Origin: Vandammella animalimorsus
Lineage (GTDB): Bacteria; Pseudomonadota; Gammaproteobacteria; Burkholderiales; Burkholderiaceae_C
DNA: 64,000 nucleotides
Reading direction: 5' to 3'
Assembly: GCF_002285285.1 (NCBI RefSeq)
Contig: NZ_NSJF01000001.1
Coordinates: forward strand, 248,001 to 312,000
Positions 54,601 to 63,460 of the stretch are shown piece after piece; position 1 is the first letter of the stretch; every line of letters starts with the position of its first letter. A program made the translations under genes and the position numbers. Below the pieces are notes generated by a model. It saw nothing but the letters and a program-made list of their open reading frames with translations, made no database searches and was not told the origin of the DNA.

Positions 54601-55686
54601 GCCCCAGAGCTTGGAGACGGTAAAGCCCGTCAGCCCGGCCTTGGGCCGCGCGCCACGGCCGGTGGCGCCTTCGTCGCGGATCTCGCCGCCCGCGCCGGTG
54701 GCCGCGCCGGGGAAGGGCGAGATGGCCGTGGGGTGGTTGTGCGTCTCCACCTTCATCAGCACGTCGTGGCGGGCCGGCTCGCGCACGTACTGGCGCGGGG
54801 CCTGGGCGTCGCCGGCGCGGGCGACGAAGCGCTCGATGGCATGGCCTTCCATCACCGAGGCGTTGTCGGCATAGGCCACGACGGTGTGCTGCGGCGCCAT
54901 CTGGTGCGTGTGGCGGATCATGCCGAACAGGCTTTTGTCCTGGCGCTGGCCGTCGATGGTGAAGTCGGCGTTGAAGATCTTGTGGCGGCAGTGCTCGCTG
55001 TTGGCCTGGGCGAACATCATCAGCTCCACGTCCGTGGGGTTGCGGCCCAGTTGCGTGAAGGCGGCTACGAGGTAGTCGATCTCGTCCTCGGCCAGTGCCA
55101 GGCCCCAGTCGCGGTTGGCCGCTTCCAGCGCCTGCCTGCCTTGCTCGGGGCCGCCGCTGAGCACATCCACCGTTTGCAGCGATGCGGCAGGCAGGCTCTC
55201 GAACAGGCCGTGGGCTTGCTGGCGCTCGCGCAGCGCCGATTCAGTCATGCGATCGTGCAGCAAAGCGGCGACCTGCTGCCACTGCGCATCGTCCAACGCC
55301 TCACGCTGGCCCAGCAGGCCAGGCTTGAGGTGCAGGCGGTACTCCACGGCGCGCTCGATACGGCGCACTGGCAGGGCGCAGTTGTGCGCAATGTCCGTGG
55401 CCTTGGAGGCCCAGGGGCTGACCGTGCCCAGCCGGGGCGTGACCAGCACCAAAGCATCGGCTGCGCCGGCCTGCGCCGGGGCAAAAGGCTCGCCATAGTC
55501 CAGCAGGCGCGCCAGTTGCTGCGCCAGCGCATCGCTCATGGGCTGCTCGGTAGCGACCAGATGCAAAAAGCGCGCATCAATGGCCTGGATTTTGGGATGG
55601 ATGGCCTGCAGTGCAGGCAGCAGCTTGGCTGCGCGGAAGGGCGACAGGGCGCGACCGCCCTCGAATTCGGTGACGAACAAAGACAC
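51625..55686 (-). CDS. purL: Phosphoribosylformylglycinamidine synthase
   Basis: The 1353-residue large PurL makes FGAM from FGAR, glutamine and ATP in purine synthesis. It has the N-terminal PurS-like region ([17 protein letters not shown]), the synthetase core ([56 protein letters not shown]), and a C-terminal class I glutaminase with catalytic Cys in [13 protein letters not shown] and His in [12 protein letters not shown]. Length and motifs are complete. It follows tRNA-Arg by 41 bases on the same strand. Confidence 0.97.
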   Translation of the reverse strand: MSLFVTEFEGGRALSPFRAAKLLPALQAIHPKIQAIDARFLHLVATEQPMSDALAQQLARLLDYGEPFAPAQAGAADALVLVTPRLGTVSPWASKATDIAHNCALPVRRIERAVEYRLHLKPGLLGQREALDDAQWQQVAALLHDRMTESALRERQQAHGLFESLPAASLQTVDVLSGGPEQGRQALEAANRDWGLALAEDEIDYLVAAFTQLGRNPTDVELMMFAQANSEHCRHKIFNADFTIDGQRQDKSLFGMIRHTHQMAPQHTVVAYADNASVMEGHAIERFVARAGDAQAPRQYVREPARHDVLMKVETHNHPTAISPFPGAATGAGGEIRDEGATGRGARPKAGLTGFTVSKLWGGLSEQPGGKPAHMASPLEIMTEGPLGGAAFNNEFGRPNLAGYFREYEQEVAGVQRGFHKPIMIAGGLGQIDATQVKKVQFPAGTLLVQLGGPGMRIGMGGGAASSLASGVNAADLDFDSVQRGNPEIERRAQEVINQCWQLGQDNPILAIHDVGAGGLSNAFPELVNDAGRGARFDLRAVPLEESGLSPKEIWSNESQERYVMAIAPEALARFEALCARERCPFAVVGVTTEARELRVTDGEDGKDNTEATTVPHPVDMPMDVLLGKPPKMHRDVRSVARTPQPLDVTGVGLQEAIIGVLSHPTVASKRFLITIGDRTVGGLTHRDQMVGPWQVPVADCAVTLADFQGLAGEAMSMGERSPVAALNAPASGRLAIAEAITNLLAAPIELARVKLSANWMAACGEPGEDADLYATVRAVGLELCPQLGISIPVGKDSLSMRTVWQHEGQPRKVTSPVTLIASAFCTLPHITGTLTPQLNRDEADTTLVLIDLGRGQMRMGGSMLAQVLGQEGGATADLDDAQDLVRLVDAVNQLRREGKLLAYHDRSDGGLLATVAEMAFAGRVGVALNVDMLITESDGISDSRAEYGDAKNWAQQISARREELTLKALFNEELGVVLQVRTSERDAVMQTLRAHGLSKHSHFIGKTRPAQAPLEDGKGQLQIWRDTKNVFSAELYDLFQVWDSVSWKIARERDNPDCADQEHAAAGRMDDPGLHVQLSFDPAEDVAAPFIGSQARPRVAVLREQGVNSHVEMAYAFSEAGFEAIDVHMSDLQAGRENLAQFQGLVACGGFSYGDTLGAGVGWARSITFNPALAEQFQQFFARGDTFGLGVCNGCQMFAELAGIIPGAQAWPRFTTNRSERYEARLVQALVPDSPSLFFAGMAGSRLPIVVAHGEGFANFSQRGNASAAIAALRYVDHLGQPTEQYPLNPNGSPGGLAAVTTADGRFTAMMPHPERVFRNAQMSWTDLPATGGLGAKSPWMRLWRNARKWIG

Positions 55687-55727
55687 GGCGGAATGTCCCA
55701 GGGCAAGAAAAACGCAGGGTGGGGCAT

Positions 55728-55804
55728 TGGCCTGCCAGGAGGGACTCGAACCCCCGACCTGCTGCTTAGAAGGCAGCTGCTCTATCCAGTTGAGCTACTG
55801 GCAG
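55728..55804 (-). tRNA. tRNA-Arg (anticodon TCT)
   Basis: A 77-base cloverleaf on the minus strand: acceptor CTGCCAG/CTGGCAG, D-arm GCTC...GAGC, anticodon stem GCTGC/GCAGC around CTTCTAA (TCT), T-arm GGGGGTTCGAGTCCCTC, discriminator G, encoded CCA. A -10-like TATGAT lies 74 bases upstream (55878-55883). No terminator is seen before purL, so some read-through is possible. Confidence 0.95.
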
Positions 55805-56033
55805 TTGGCTTGCAACCCTTGGAGTCGGCTCCAAGGCCCGGCCTGCCCATGCCGGCCGGGATGCGCGAAAGGCGCGCATCATACCAGTGCGGCCCTAGGG
55901 AAAATCTGCACCGATCGCACAGGGGCGCGGCGCTGCGATGCGTGAACAGGCCCTGGCGTGATAATGGCCGCTTTTTTCAGGGGGCAGGCGCTCAATGCCT
56001 GCGCCCCATTTGCCCTGAGCCCCACTTGCCGCC

Positions 56034-57773
56034 ATGCCTTCGCCCATGACTCTTTCAATCTGTGTCGCACAACTCAACCCCGTCGCGGGGGATGTACAGG
56101 GCAATCTGGCCCAAGCCCTGCAGGCCGCTGCTCAGGCGCAGGCGCAAGGCTGCCAGCTGTTGGTATTGCCCGAGTTGTTCCTCAGCGGGCCGGGTGCGGG
56201 CGATTTGCTTTGCCGTCCGCTGTTTCTGCAAGACTGCGCGCAGGCGCTGCAGCAGCTGGTGGCCGCCAGTGCGCAATGGCCACATTTGCACATTGTGCTG
56301 GGCCATCCGGAGGCAGTGGCCGAGCCTGAGCATGCTGCAGCAGCAGACCCGCTGCAGTTGCTGCCCAGGCCGCTGGCCTGCAATGCGGCCAGCTTGATTG
56401 GCGCAGGGCAGTTGTTGGCGCGTTGGCGGCAGCAGGGCGGGCAGGGCTGGCAAAGTGGCGAGCAGCGCCATTTCATTGGCGGCTCGCTTGGGGCGCAGCC
56501 AGAGGTGATCTCGGTGCAGGGCGTGCCGCTGGCGGTGCTCATTGGCGCTGATGTCTGGCAACCCAAGCTGGCGCAGCAGGCCCGCCAGGCAGGCGCTCGC
56601 CTGCTGCTGGCGCTGGATGCCTCGCCCTTCGTGCAGGGCCGGCCGGCGCAGCGTGCGGCAGCGCTGGGCGCTTGTGCCCAGGCCGCCGGGTTGCCGCTCT
56701 TGTATGCCAACACGGTGGGCGGTCAGGATGAGCGGGTGTTCGATGGCCATTCGCTGGCACTGCAGGCCGACGGCCAGATTGCGGGCTGGGCCCCAGGCTT
56801 TGCTGCTTGCCTGTGGCCGCTGCAGTGGCAGGGCGATACGGCAGAAGCAGTCGAGCCAGGGCAGTGGCTGCTGGAGCCTGGGCAGAACCACGCGCTGGGC
56901 GAGGAGCTGCTGCAAGTCTGGCAGGCTTTGGTGTTGGCCACGCGCGACTATGTGCGCAAGAACGGCTTTGGCCAGGTGTTGCTGGGCCTGTCGGGCGGGC
57001 TTGATTCGGCCCTGGTGCTGGCGCTGGCGGTGGACGCGCTGGGCGCGCAGCAGGTGCATGCGGTGATGATGCCTTCGCCCTATACGGCGGCCATCAGCCT
57101 GGAGGATTCGCGCGAGATGGTGCGCCGCCTGGGCGTGCGCTATGACGAGATCTCCATCCGCGAGCCTTTCGAGACGCTGCAGCACAGCTTGGCGCCGCTG
57201 TTCGAACAGCGCCCGGTCGATGCCACGGAGGAAAACCTGCAGGCGCGCATCCGGGGCGTGCTGCTCATGGCCTTGTCCAACAAGTTTGGGGGGCTGCTGC
57301 TGGCCACCAGCAACAAGAGCGAGGTCGCCATGGGCTACTCCACGCTGTATGGCGACATGTGCGGCGGCTTTGCGCCGCTGAAGGACTTGTACAAGACCGA
57401 GGCCTTTGCATTGGCGCGCTGGCGCAATGCGCATGTGCCTGCATGCGCCGCAGGCCAGGCCGTGGCGCAGCCCATCCCCGAGCGCATCATCACCCGCCCG
57501 CCCAGCGCCGAGCTGCGCGAGAACCAGACCGATCAGGACAGCCTGCCGCCCTACGAGGTGCTCGACGCCATTGTGCAGCTGCGCCTGGAGCAAGAGCGCT
57601 CGGCCGATGAGATCGTCGCCGCCGGCTACCCGCGCGAGCGTGTCGAGCAGGTGTTCAGGTTGCTGCGCATCAGCGAATACAAGCGCCAGCAAAGCGCACC
57701 CGGCCCCAAGCTCAGCGCACGCAGCTTTGGCCTCGATTGGCGCTATCCAGTCACCAATGGCTATCAGCGTTGA
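56034..57773 (+). CDS. nadE: NAD synthetase with a degenerate glutaminase domain
   Basis: The 579-residue protein has the nitrilase-type glutaminase domain (about 1-280) and the NAD synthetase domain (~300-579) of glutamine-dependent NadE. The synthetase P-loop LGLSGGLDSALV and the NKFGGLLLATSNKSEVAMGY region are intact. In the glutaminase domain E47 (VLPELFLSG) is kept, but the usual Lys of the KHDLPN region is missing (RWRQQGGQGW) and the catalytic Cys of the CEDxW motif is Gly171 in LIGADVW. It may therefore use free ammonia. ATG 56046 (MTLSICVAQLNP) is an alternative start. A PII gene follows 171 bases later. Confidence 0.92.
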   Translation: MPSPMTLSICVAQLNPVAGDVQGNLAQALQAAAQAQAQGCQLLVLPELFLSGPGAGDLLCRPLFLQDCAQALQQLVAASAQWPHLHIVLGHPEAVAEPEHAAAADPLQLLPRPLACNAASLIGAGQLLARWRQQGGQGWQSGEQRHFIGGSLGAQPEVISVQGVPLAVLIGADVWQPKLAQQARQAGARLLLALDASPFVQGRPAQRAAALGACAQAAGLPLLYANTVGGQDERVFDGHSLALQADGQIAGWAPGFAACLWPLQWQGDTAEAVEPGQWLLEPGQNHALGEELLQVWQALVLATRDYVRKNGFGQVLLGLSGGLDSALVLALAVDALGAQQVHAVMMPSPYTAAISLEDSREMVRRLGVRYDEISIREPFETLQHSLAPLFEQRPVDATEENLQARIRGVLLMALSNKFGGLLLATSNKSEVAMGYSTLYGDMCGGFAPLKDLYKTEAFALARWRNAHVPACAAGQAVAQPIPERIITRPPSAELRENQTDQDSLPPYEVLDAIVQLRLEQERSADEIVAAGYPRERVEQVFRLLRISEYKRQQSAPGPKLSARSFGLDWRYPVTNGYQR

Positions 57774-57914
57774 GGCTCAGCAAAAGCAGTGCATTTGAGC
57801 CACCCAGGCAAGCCATGGGCCAGGCAAATGGCGTTACCATTGCGGGCTTTTCGGGCGGCTTAGCCATTTTTCTGGGCGCAGACTCTGTCTCAGACAGCCG
57901 CCGCGCGCCTTTGA

Positions 57915-58289
<375 letters not shown>

Positions 58290-58294
58290 TGAGG

Positions 58295-58323
58295 TCAGGG
58301 CCTGTTTTTTGAACAGTCCCTGA
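58295..58323 (+). terminator. Hairpin after glnB
   Basis: TCAGGG (58295-58300) pairs with CCCTGA (58318-58323), extended by CTGTT/AACAG inside. The T-run lies in the loop rather than after the stem, so termination is uncertain. Confidence 0.4.
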
Positions 58324-58483
58324 TGCTTTGCCGCCTCTGCCGGGCGGCACCATGGACGACACACTGGCCTGTGCGGGCAACCGCGCAGGCGGGCGCGCAG
58401 CGCATGGGCCGGTCACAGAGCGCGGTTCCATGCGTTGCGCGCTGGCGTTTTCTTCTTCACCACCCCTTCAGGAGCCCCAAGCC

Positions 58484-59407
58484 ATGGCACTGCCCAGCAA
58501 AGTCAAACTGGTGGAAGTCGGCCCACGCGATGGCCTGCAAAACGAAAAACAACTGGTGCCGGCCGAGGTCAAGATCGGCCTGGTGCAGCGCCTGCAGGAT
58601 GCAGGCCTGAAGGAGATCGAGGTCACCAGCTTCGTTTCGCCCAAATGGGTGCCGCAAATGGCCGACAACAGCCAGGTCATGGCGGGCATTGAGCGCCGTC
58701 CCGGCGTGCGCTACTCGGTGCTGGTGCCCAATATGAAGGGGCTGGAAGCGGCCTTGCCCAGCCAACCCGATGAGATCGTGGTCTTTGCCTCGGCCAGCGA
58801 AACCTTCAGCCAGAAGAACATCAACTGCTCGATTGCCGAGAGCATCGAGCGTTTTGCGCCGGTGGTGGAGGCCGCGCGGGCGCGGGGCATCTATGTGCGC
58901 GGCGCCATGTCCTGCACCGTCGGTTGCCCGTATGAGGGGGAGGTCTCGCCCCAGCAGGTCGAGTCGCTGGCGCGCCAGCTCAAGTCCATCGGTGTACAGC
59001 ACGCCGGCGTGGCCGACACCATTGGCGTAGGTACGCCGCTGAAGGTGCAGCGCGCCATTGAGGCCACGCTCAAGCACTACGCGCTTGACGACGTCTCGGG
59101 CCACTTCCACGACACCTACGGTCAGGGCGTGGTCAACACGCTGGCGGCACTGCAGCTGGGCGTGTGGCAATTTGATGCTGCTGTGGCTGGTCTGGGCGGC
59201 TGCCCTTACGCCAAGGGCGCCACTGGCAACGTGGCCACTGAGGATCTGGTCTATCTGCTGCACGGCATGGGCATCGAGACGGGCGTTGATCTGGAAAAGC
59301 TGGTTGATGCCGGCCTGTACATCAGCAGCTTTCTGCAGCGCCCCTCCAGCTCGCGCGCAGGCACGGCCATCGCCAAGAAGCGGCCCGAGGCCGTGGCCTG
59401 CGGCTGA
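58484..59407 (+). CDS. Hydroxymethylglutaryl-CoA lyase family protein
   Basis: The 307-residue TIM-barrel enzyme matches HMG-CoA lyase (MvaB type), which splits HMG-CoA to acetoacetate and acetyl-CoA in leucine degradation. It has VEVGPRDGLQNE, SFVSPKWVPQMAD, the metal ligands in GHFHDTYGQG, and the catalytic Cys in GLGGCPYAKGATGN. ATG 58484 matches the family; AGGAG lies upstream. The rest of the leucine pathway is not in the window; acting on a related acyl-CoA is possible. Confidence 0.9.
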   Translation: MALPSKVKLVEVGPRDGLQNEKQLVPAEVKIGLVQRLQDAGLKEIEVTSFVSPKWVPQMADNSQVMAGIERRPGVRYSVLVPNMKGLEAALPSQPDEIVVFASASETFSQKNINCSIAESIERFAPVVEAARARGIYVRGAMSCTVGCPYEGEVSPQQVESLARQLKSIGVQHAGVADTIGVGTPLKVQRAIEATLKHYALDDVSGHFHDTYGQGVVNTLAALQLGVWQFDAAVAGLGGCPYAKGATGNVATEDLVYLLHGMGIETGVDLEKLVDAGLYISSFLQRPSSSRAGTAIAKKRPEAVACG

Positions 59408-59410
59408 TAA

Positions 59411-59983
59411 GTGGCCGGCCCCTTGGCCTTGCGCAAATTGTCCGCTGCAGTCACGCAGCCACTGCCCGAACGGCTGCCCGAGCCGGTGCAGCGCGTGCAG
59501 CAGGCTTTGTGCGCCTGGCCGCAGTTGGGGCAGCCCCAATGGCTGGGGCGGCCTGCACGCAGCTTGCGGCAGACTGCCGAGTGGCTGGGCGTGGCGCCGG
59601 GCCAACTGGCGCGTGGCGTGGTGCTGCGGCGCTTGGTCGATGCTGCCCCGGTGCTGGTCATGGCGGCGGGCGATCGCCGCGTCGATCGCGCCAAGGTGTC
59701 CCGCCTGTTGGGGCAAACGGCCAGTGCCGATGCCCAATTCGTGCGAGAGCGCACAGGGTTTGCCGCAGGGGTCGTTGCGCCGCTGGGCCATCTCGAACCG
59801 CTGTTGTGCTTGCTTGACGACAGCTTGCAGCGCTTCGATGCGCTTTGGGTCTGGTGCGGCCATGCGCGCGCGCTGCTGGCGCTTAGCCCGGAGCAATTGC
59901 ACCACTGCACCGATGCCCCTTGGGCCGATGTTGTGCAGACTTTTTCAGGGGGCTTGCCCAGCCATGCCGCCGTCCGAAACTGA
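59411..59983 (+). CDS. YbaK/EbsC (aminoacyl-tRNA deacylase-like) protein
   Basis: A 190-residue protein with the YbaK/ProX-like editing fold: RSLRQTAEWLGVAPGQLARG, VLVMAAGDRRVDRAKVSRLL and TGFAAGVVAPLGHL. Family members hydrolyse mischarged Cys- or Ala-tRNA(Pro). The frame begins with GTG three bases past the lyase stop, so it is probably co-transcribed. Its end overlaps the next gene by 20 bases. Confidence 0.82.
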   Translation: MAGPLALRKLSAAVTQPLPERLPEPVQRVQQALCAWPQLGQPQWLGRPARSLRQTAEWLGVAPGQLARGVVLRRLVDAAPVLVMAAGDRRVDRAKVSRLLGQTASADAQFVRERTGFAAGVVAPLGHLEPLLCLLDDSLQRFDALWVWCGHARALLALSPEQLHHCTDAPWADVVQTFSGGLPSHAAVRN

Positions 59984-60278
59984 GCGCAGGCCGCTCAACC
60001 CCGTGCAAGCGGCTCAGCGCCTGTTGGCGCGCGCCCAGCAGTTGCGCGCGCAGGGCTTGCTGCACGATGGCGCGCAGGAGCCGCCGCCTTCGCCTTGTAT
60101 CCAGGTGTGCGCCATGAGCGCCGAGCTGGCAGCAGCCGATGCGCCAGCGCCTTATTGCCTGGGCTGCTATCGCCAGCTCGATGAAATCGCCCAGTGGGGC
60201 CAAGCCAGCGCTGCGTGCAAGCGCGCCATCTGGCAGGCTATGCTGCAGCGCGCCGCAGCGCGCCTGCGCCAGCTCTGA
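59964..60278 (+). CDS. DUF1289 family protein
   Basis: A 104-residue protein whose centre has the DUF1289 Cys pattern PSPCIQVCAM and CLGCYRQLDEIAQW, likely a small metal site. N- and C-terminal parts are Ala/Arg/Gln-rich helices. The function is unknown. It starts inside the end of the YbaK gene in another frame. Confidence 0.82.
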   Translation: MPPSETERRPLNPVQAAQRLLARAQQLRAQGLLHDGAQEPPPSPCIQVCAMSAELAAADAPAPYCLGCYRQLDEIAQWGQASAACKRAIWQAMLQRAAARLRQL

Positions 60279-60317
60279 TGGCCTCAAGGTTCTCAACCCC
60301 TCAATGCAAGGCCCGCC

Positions 60318-60986
60318 ATGCAGCCCATCCATTTCTATTTTGATTTTGTCTCGCCCTATGCCCACCTGGCATTTCATGCCCTGCCGCAGGCGCTCAAGGG
60401 CGGCGGCTACCAGGTGCTGTACAAGCCGGTGCTGTTGGGGGCCTTGTTCAAGGCCCAGGGTGTGACATCGCCAGCCAGCATTGCCAGCAAGCATGGCTGG
60501 ATCCAGCGCCACACGCAGTGGCTGGCCGAACAGCAGGCCCAGGCGCAGCAATGCCTGGCAGAGCAAGAGCCCGGCACGCTGCCAGCGGCCATGCAGGCGC
60601 AGCAACAGGCGGGCTTTGCCTGGCCGGCCCAGCACCCCTTCAACAGCCTGCCGCTGCTGCGCTTGGCCATGGCTTGCAGCACGGATGGCAGCATCAATCG
60701 CTACACGGCGCAGTGCATTTTTGAACACGTCTGGCAGTCTGGCGGGGCCGATGCTCTGCAGCCCGAGCGCTTGGCGCAGTTGGAGCAATGCCTGGCGCAG
60801 CAGCTGCGCATCGATGGTGGCCCAGACAGTGCGCTTTGCAAAGAGCTGCTGCGCGCCAACACCGATCAGGCTCAGGTCGCTGGCGTCTTTGGCGTGCCGG
60901 CCTTCGTCGTCGATGGCGAGCTGTTCTGGGGCCTGGATGCTCTGCCCATGCTGCGTGAGCGGATCGTGGGAGCAGGCCTTTCTTGA
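60318..60986 (+). CDS. 2-hydroxychromene-2-carboxylate isomerase family protein
   Basis: The 222-residue DsbA-fold protein resembles kappa-class glutathione transferases/NahD. FYFDFVSPYAHLAFHALP carries the active-site Ser, and GVFGVPAFVVDGELFWGLDALPML (two parts) is the C-terminal signature. NahD isomerises a naphthalene intermediate, but no aromatic-degradation genes are nearby, so the substrate here is unknown. Confidence 0.88.
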   Translation: MQPIHFYFDFVSPYAHLAFHALPQALKGGGYQVLYKPVLLGALFKAQGVTSPASIASKHGWIQRHTQWLAEQQAQAQQCLAEQEPGTLPAAMQAQQQAGFAWPAQHPFNSLPLLRLAMACSTDGSINRYTAQCIFEHVWQSGGADALQPERLAQLEQCLAQQLRIDGGPDSALCKELLRANTDQAQVAGVFGVPAFVVDGELFWGLDALPMLRERIVGAGLS

Positions 60987-61007
60987 CGGCGGGCTCTGAA
61001 CCGTCGA

Positions 61008-61157
61008 TCAGCGTGGGCCTTGCGCGCCGCCGGTCGGCGCCGTCACCGCCCCCGCCGGGGCAGTGGGCTTTTTGCTTTTGAGCGTGCTGAACATGCCGTA
61101 GAAGACCACGGCAGTGATGGCCAGCAGCACGAACAGGCTGGTCAGAAGTCGTTTCAT
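61008..61157 (-). CDS. Small single-span membrane protein
   Basis: A 49-residue frame, MKRLLTSLFVLLAITAVVFY then GMFSTLKSKKP and an Ala/Pro/Gly tail. One N-terminal helix with positive charges before and after it is protein-like. No strong ribosome site is visible and I recognise no family. It is convergent with the isomerase gene. Confidence 0.4.
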   Translation of the reverse strand: MKRLLTSLFVLLAITAVVFYGMFSTLKSKKPTAPAGAVTAPTGGAQGPR

Positions 61158-61385
61158 GGCAGGCGGGGCAAATACGGCAACAGCGCCAGCGGGCACTGTA
61201 ATGGCATTTGTGCACCAAGCCCGCGTGCCGCGTCAGCGGGGCTGGTATTTGTGCGTATCATCGCGCGCGCACGCGCGCAGCAGCCCTGACGGGCCGATTG
61301 CTGCGCCGTTGCGTTTGCATCGCCGGCTTGCTGCAGCGTGGCGCCGCAGCGGGCAGGCGATGCCCAGTCACTCACAAGACACGCC

Positions 61386-62105
61386 ATGGACGAACCTATT
61401 CTTACCATGCAGGAACGCGAGGCGATCAATGCAGGTCGCTGGTTCAACACACTTTCGCCGACGCTGCGGCACGATATCCTGCGATGTGCATACGTCAAAC
61501 GCTACAAGGACGGCGCGCTGATTTGCGCGCGCGGCGATCCGCCCGAGGAGTGGATTGCGTGCGCCAAGGGCGCAGTGCGCGTGAGCTCGACTTCGTTGAC
61601 GGGCAAGCAAATCACGCTGACCTATGTCGAGCCGGGCATCTGGTTTGGCGACGTGGCCTTGCTCGACGGCGACAAGCGCACCCACGATGCCTATGCGCAT
61701 GGCAACACCACCATCGTGGGGGTGAGCAAGAGCGATTTCTTCAAGATCCTGCAGACCCATGTGGAGTTCTACCAGGCCATTTTGCGCCTGCATGCGCGGC
61801 GCATTCGCGGCCTGTATGGGCTGGTCGAGGACTTGAACACGCTGCCGCTGCGCGCGCGCCTGGCCAAGCAGCTGTTGCACCTGGCGCGCAGCTATGGCAT
61901 TGCCGACCTCAGCGGCGGCAGTCACATCCGCATCGGTTTGCAGCTGGCGCAGGAGGAGCTGGCGCAGCTGCTGGGCGCTTCGCGTCAGCGCGTCAATCAG
62001 GAGCTCAAGGGCATGGAGCGCGAGGGCATCATCCGCATCGAAACAGGGGGGCTGGTGGTCCTCGATCGCGAAGCGCTGCTCCGCATTGGCGAGGCGGCCG
62101 CGTAG
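61386..62105 (+). CDS. Crp/Fnr family transcriptional regulator
   Basis: The 239-residue regulator has a cyclic-nucleotide-type jelly roll (YKDGALICARGDPPEEW; GIWFGDVALLDGDKRTHDAYA) and a C-terminal winged helix (LAQEELAQLLGASRQRVNQEL). FNR's N-terminal iron-sulfur Cys cluster is absent, so it is not an oxygen-sensing FNR; the ligand is unknown. ATG 61386 is chosen; the frame stays open 16 codons upstream. It precedes the kinase/dehydrogenase pair and may or may not control it. Confidence 0.92.
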   Translation: MDEPILTMQEREAINAGRWFNTLSPTLRHDILRCAYVKRYKDGALICARGDPPEEWIACAKGAVRVSSTSLTGKQITLTYVEPGIWFGDVALLDGDKRTHDAYAHGNTTIVGVSKSDFFKILQTHVEFYQAILRLHARRIRGLYGLVEDLNTLPLRARLAKQLLHLARSYGIADLSGGSHIRIGLQLAQEELAQLLGASRQRVNQELKGMEREGIIRIETGGLVVLDREALLRIGEAAA

Positions 62106-62178
62106 CCGCCTGGCCCGCAGCCTGCACTGGGCGTCTCGAAGCCTGGCAGGCAAGGGCATTCAAAAACCAAAGAAAAAC

Positions 62179-62225
62179 ACGCCGCAACCGGCGCGCCCTG
62201 GTGCGCACTGGTTGCGGCGTTGTTG
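62179..62225 (+). terminator. Strong hairpin after the Crp/Fnr gene
   Basis: An 11-bp stem (ACGCCGCAACC at 62179-62189 with GGTTGCGGCGT at 62210-62220) is extended by an inner GCGC pairing and followed by TGTTGTTGG. On the other strand it is followed by TTTTTC, so it can act in both directions. It separates the regulator from the kinase gene. Confidence 0.7.
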
Positions 62226-62291
62226 TTGGCAGGCCGTGTGGCGCATCGCCTTGCCAATGCAGCGATGGAAACAGCAAATGATGGAGATGGC

Positions 62292-63383
62292 ATGAGTGAT
62301 TTCGAGCATTTTGTGGGCACGCGCGAGGTCAGCGCCGAGCACGCCTTCGACGCGGCTGCACTGCAGCGCTGGATGCAGCAGCACGTCGAAGGGTTTGACG
62401 GCCCGCTGTCGGTGGCGATGTTCAAGGGCGGGCAATCCAACCCGACCTATGAGCTGACGACCCCGACGCAGCGCTACGTGATGCGCGCCAAACCAGGCCC
62501 GGTGGCCAAGCTGCTGCCCTCGGCCCACGCCATTGAGCGCGAGTTCGCCGTGATGCGCGCGCTGGCCGATACGCCGGTGCCGGTGCCGCGCATGTATGCG
62601 TTGTGCGAGGATGAGTCGGTCATCGGCCGGGCCTTCTACATCATGGAGTTCAAAACCGGCCGTGTGCTGTGGGATCAGGCGCTGCCAGGCCTGAGCCCGC
62701 AGGAGCGCAGCGCGATCTACGACGAGATGAACCGCGTCATCGCCGCGCTGCACTCGGTGGACTACCGCGCCTGCGGGCTGGGCGATTTTGGTCGGCCGGG
62801 CAACTACTTCGAGCGCCAGATCGGCCGCTGGAGCAAGCAGTACCGCGCCAGCGAGACCGGGCCCATCGAGGCCATGGACAGGCTCATCGAATGGCTGCCG
62901 GCCAACATCCCGGCATCGGCGCGCGATGAGCGCCTCAGCGCCATCGTGCACGGCGACTTCCGGCTGGACAACCTGATGTTTGCCAACGATGCGCCACAGG
63001 CCATCGCCGTGCTGGATTGGGAGCTGAGCACCATCGGCCACCCCTTTGCCGACTTCAGCTACCACTGCATGGCCTGGCACATCCCCAGCGGCGTGTTCCG
63101 TGGCATTGCCGACGTGCCCTATGCCAGTCTGGGCATCCCCAGCGAGCAGGAATACATCCGCCGCTATTGCGAGCGCACCGGCTTTGCCACGGCCGAGGAG
63201 TTGACGGCCGACTGGAACTTCTACCTGGCCTACAACATGTTCCGCCTGGCGGCCATCCTGCAAGGCGTGGCCAAGCGCGCCCAAGAAGGGCTGGCCAGCA
63301 GCGCGCGCGCCAAGGCCCAAGGTGAGAACACGCGTCCGTTGGCCGAGATGGCCTGGCGCAAGGCGCAGCAGGCCGGCGCCTGA
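62292..63383 (+). CDS. Aminoglycoside-phosphotransferase-like acyl-CoA kinase
   Basis: The 363-residue protein kinase-like fold protein has the catalytic loop [11 protein letters not shown] and metal-binding [16 protein letters not shown]. It resembles the N-terminal kinase half of ACAD10/ACAD11 and LvaA of the levulinate pathway, which phosphorylate 4-hydroxyacyl-CoA, rather than antibiotic kinases. ATG 62292 ([14 protein letters not shown]) is chosen over an upstream open frame. An acyl-CoA dehydrogenase gene follows 77 bases later, matching the ACAD10/11 domain pair. Confidence 0.88.
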   Translation: MSDFEHFVGTREVSAEHAFDAAALQRWMQQHVEGFDGPLSVAMFKGGQSNPTYELTTPTQRYVMRAKPGPVAKLLPSAHAIEREFAVMRALADTPVPVPRMYALCEDESVIGRAFYIMEFKTGRVLWDQALPGLSPQERSAIYDEMNRVIAALHSVDYRACGLGDFGRPGNYFERQIGRWSKQYRASETGPIEAMDRLIEWLPANIPASARDERLSAIVHGDFRLDNLMFANDAPQAIAVLDWELSTIGHPFADFSYHCMAWHIPSGVFRGIADVPYASLGIPSEQEYIRRYCERTGFATAEELTADWNFYLAYNMFRLAAILQGVAKRAQEGLASSARAKAQGENTRPLAEMAWRKAQQAGA

Positions 63384-63460
63384 TCGCCCCTGCCCATGCA
63401 TGCCAGGCGCCATGTGCGTTGCCATGCCCAACCCGATCCCGACGAAGAAGGAGCACAGCG

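Noticed and set aside
62292-63383. Aminoglycoside resistance gene
   Set aside because: The family fold is shared, but the acyl-CoA dehydrogenase neighbour and ACAD11-like motifs point to acyl-CoA metabolism.
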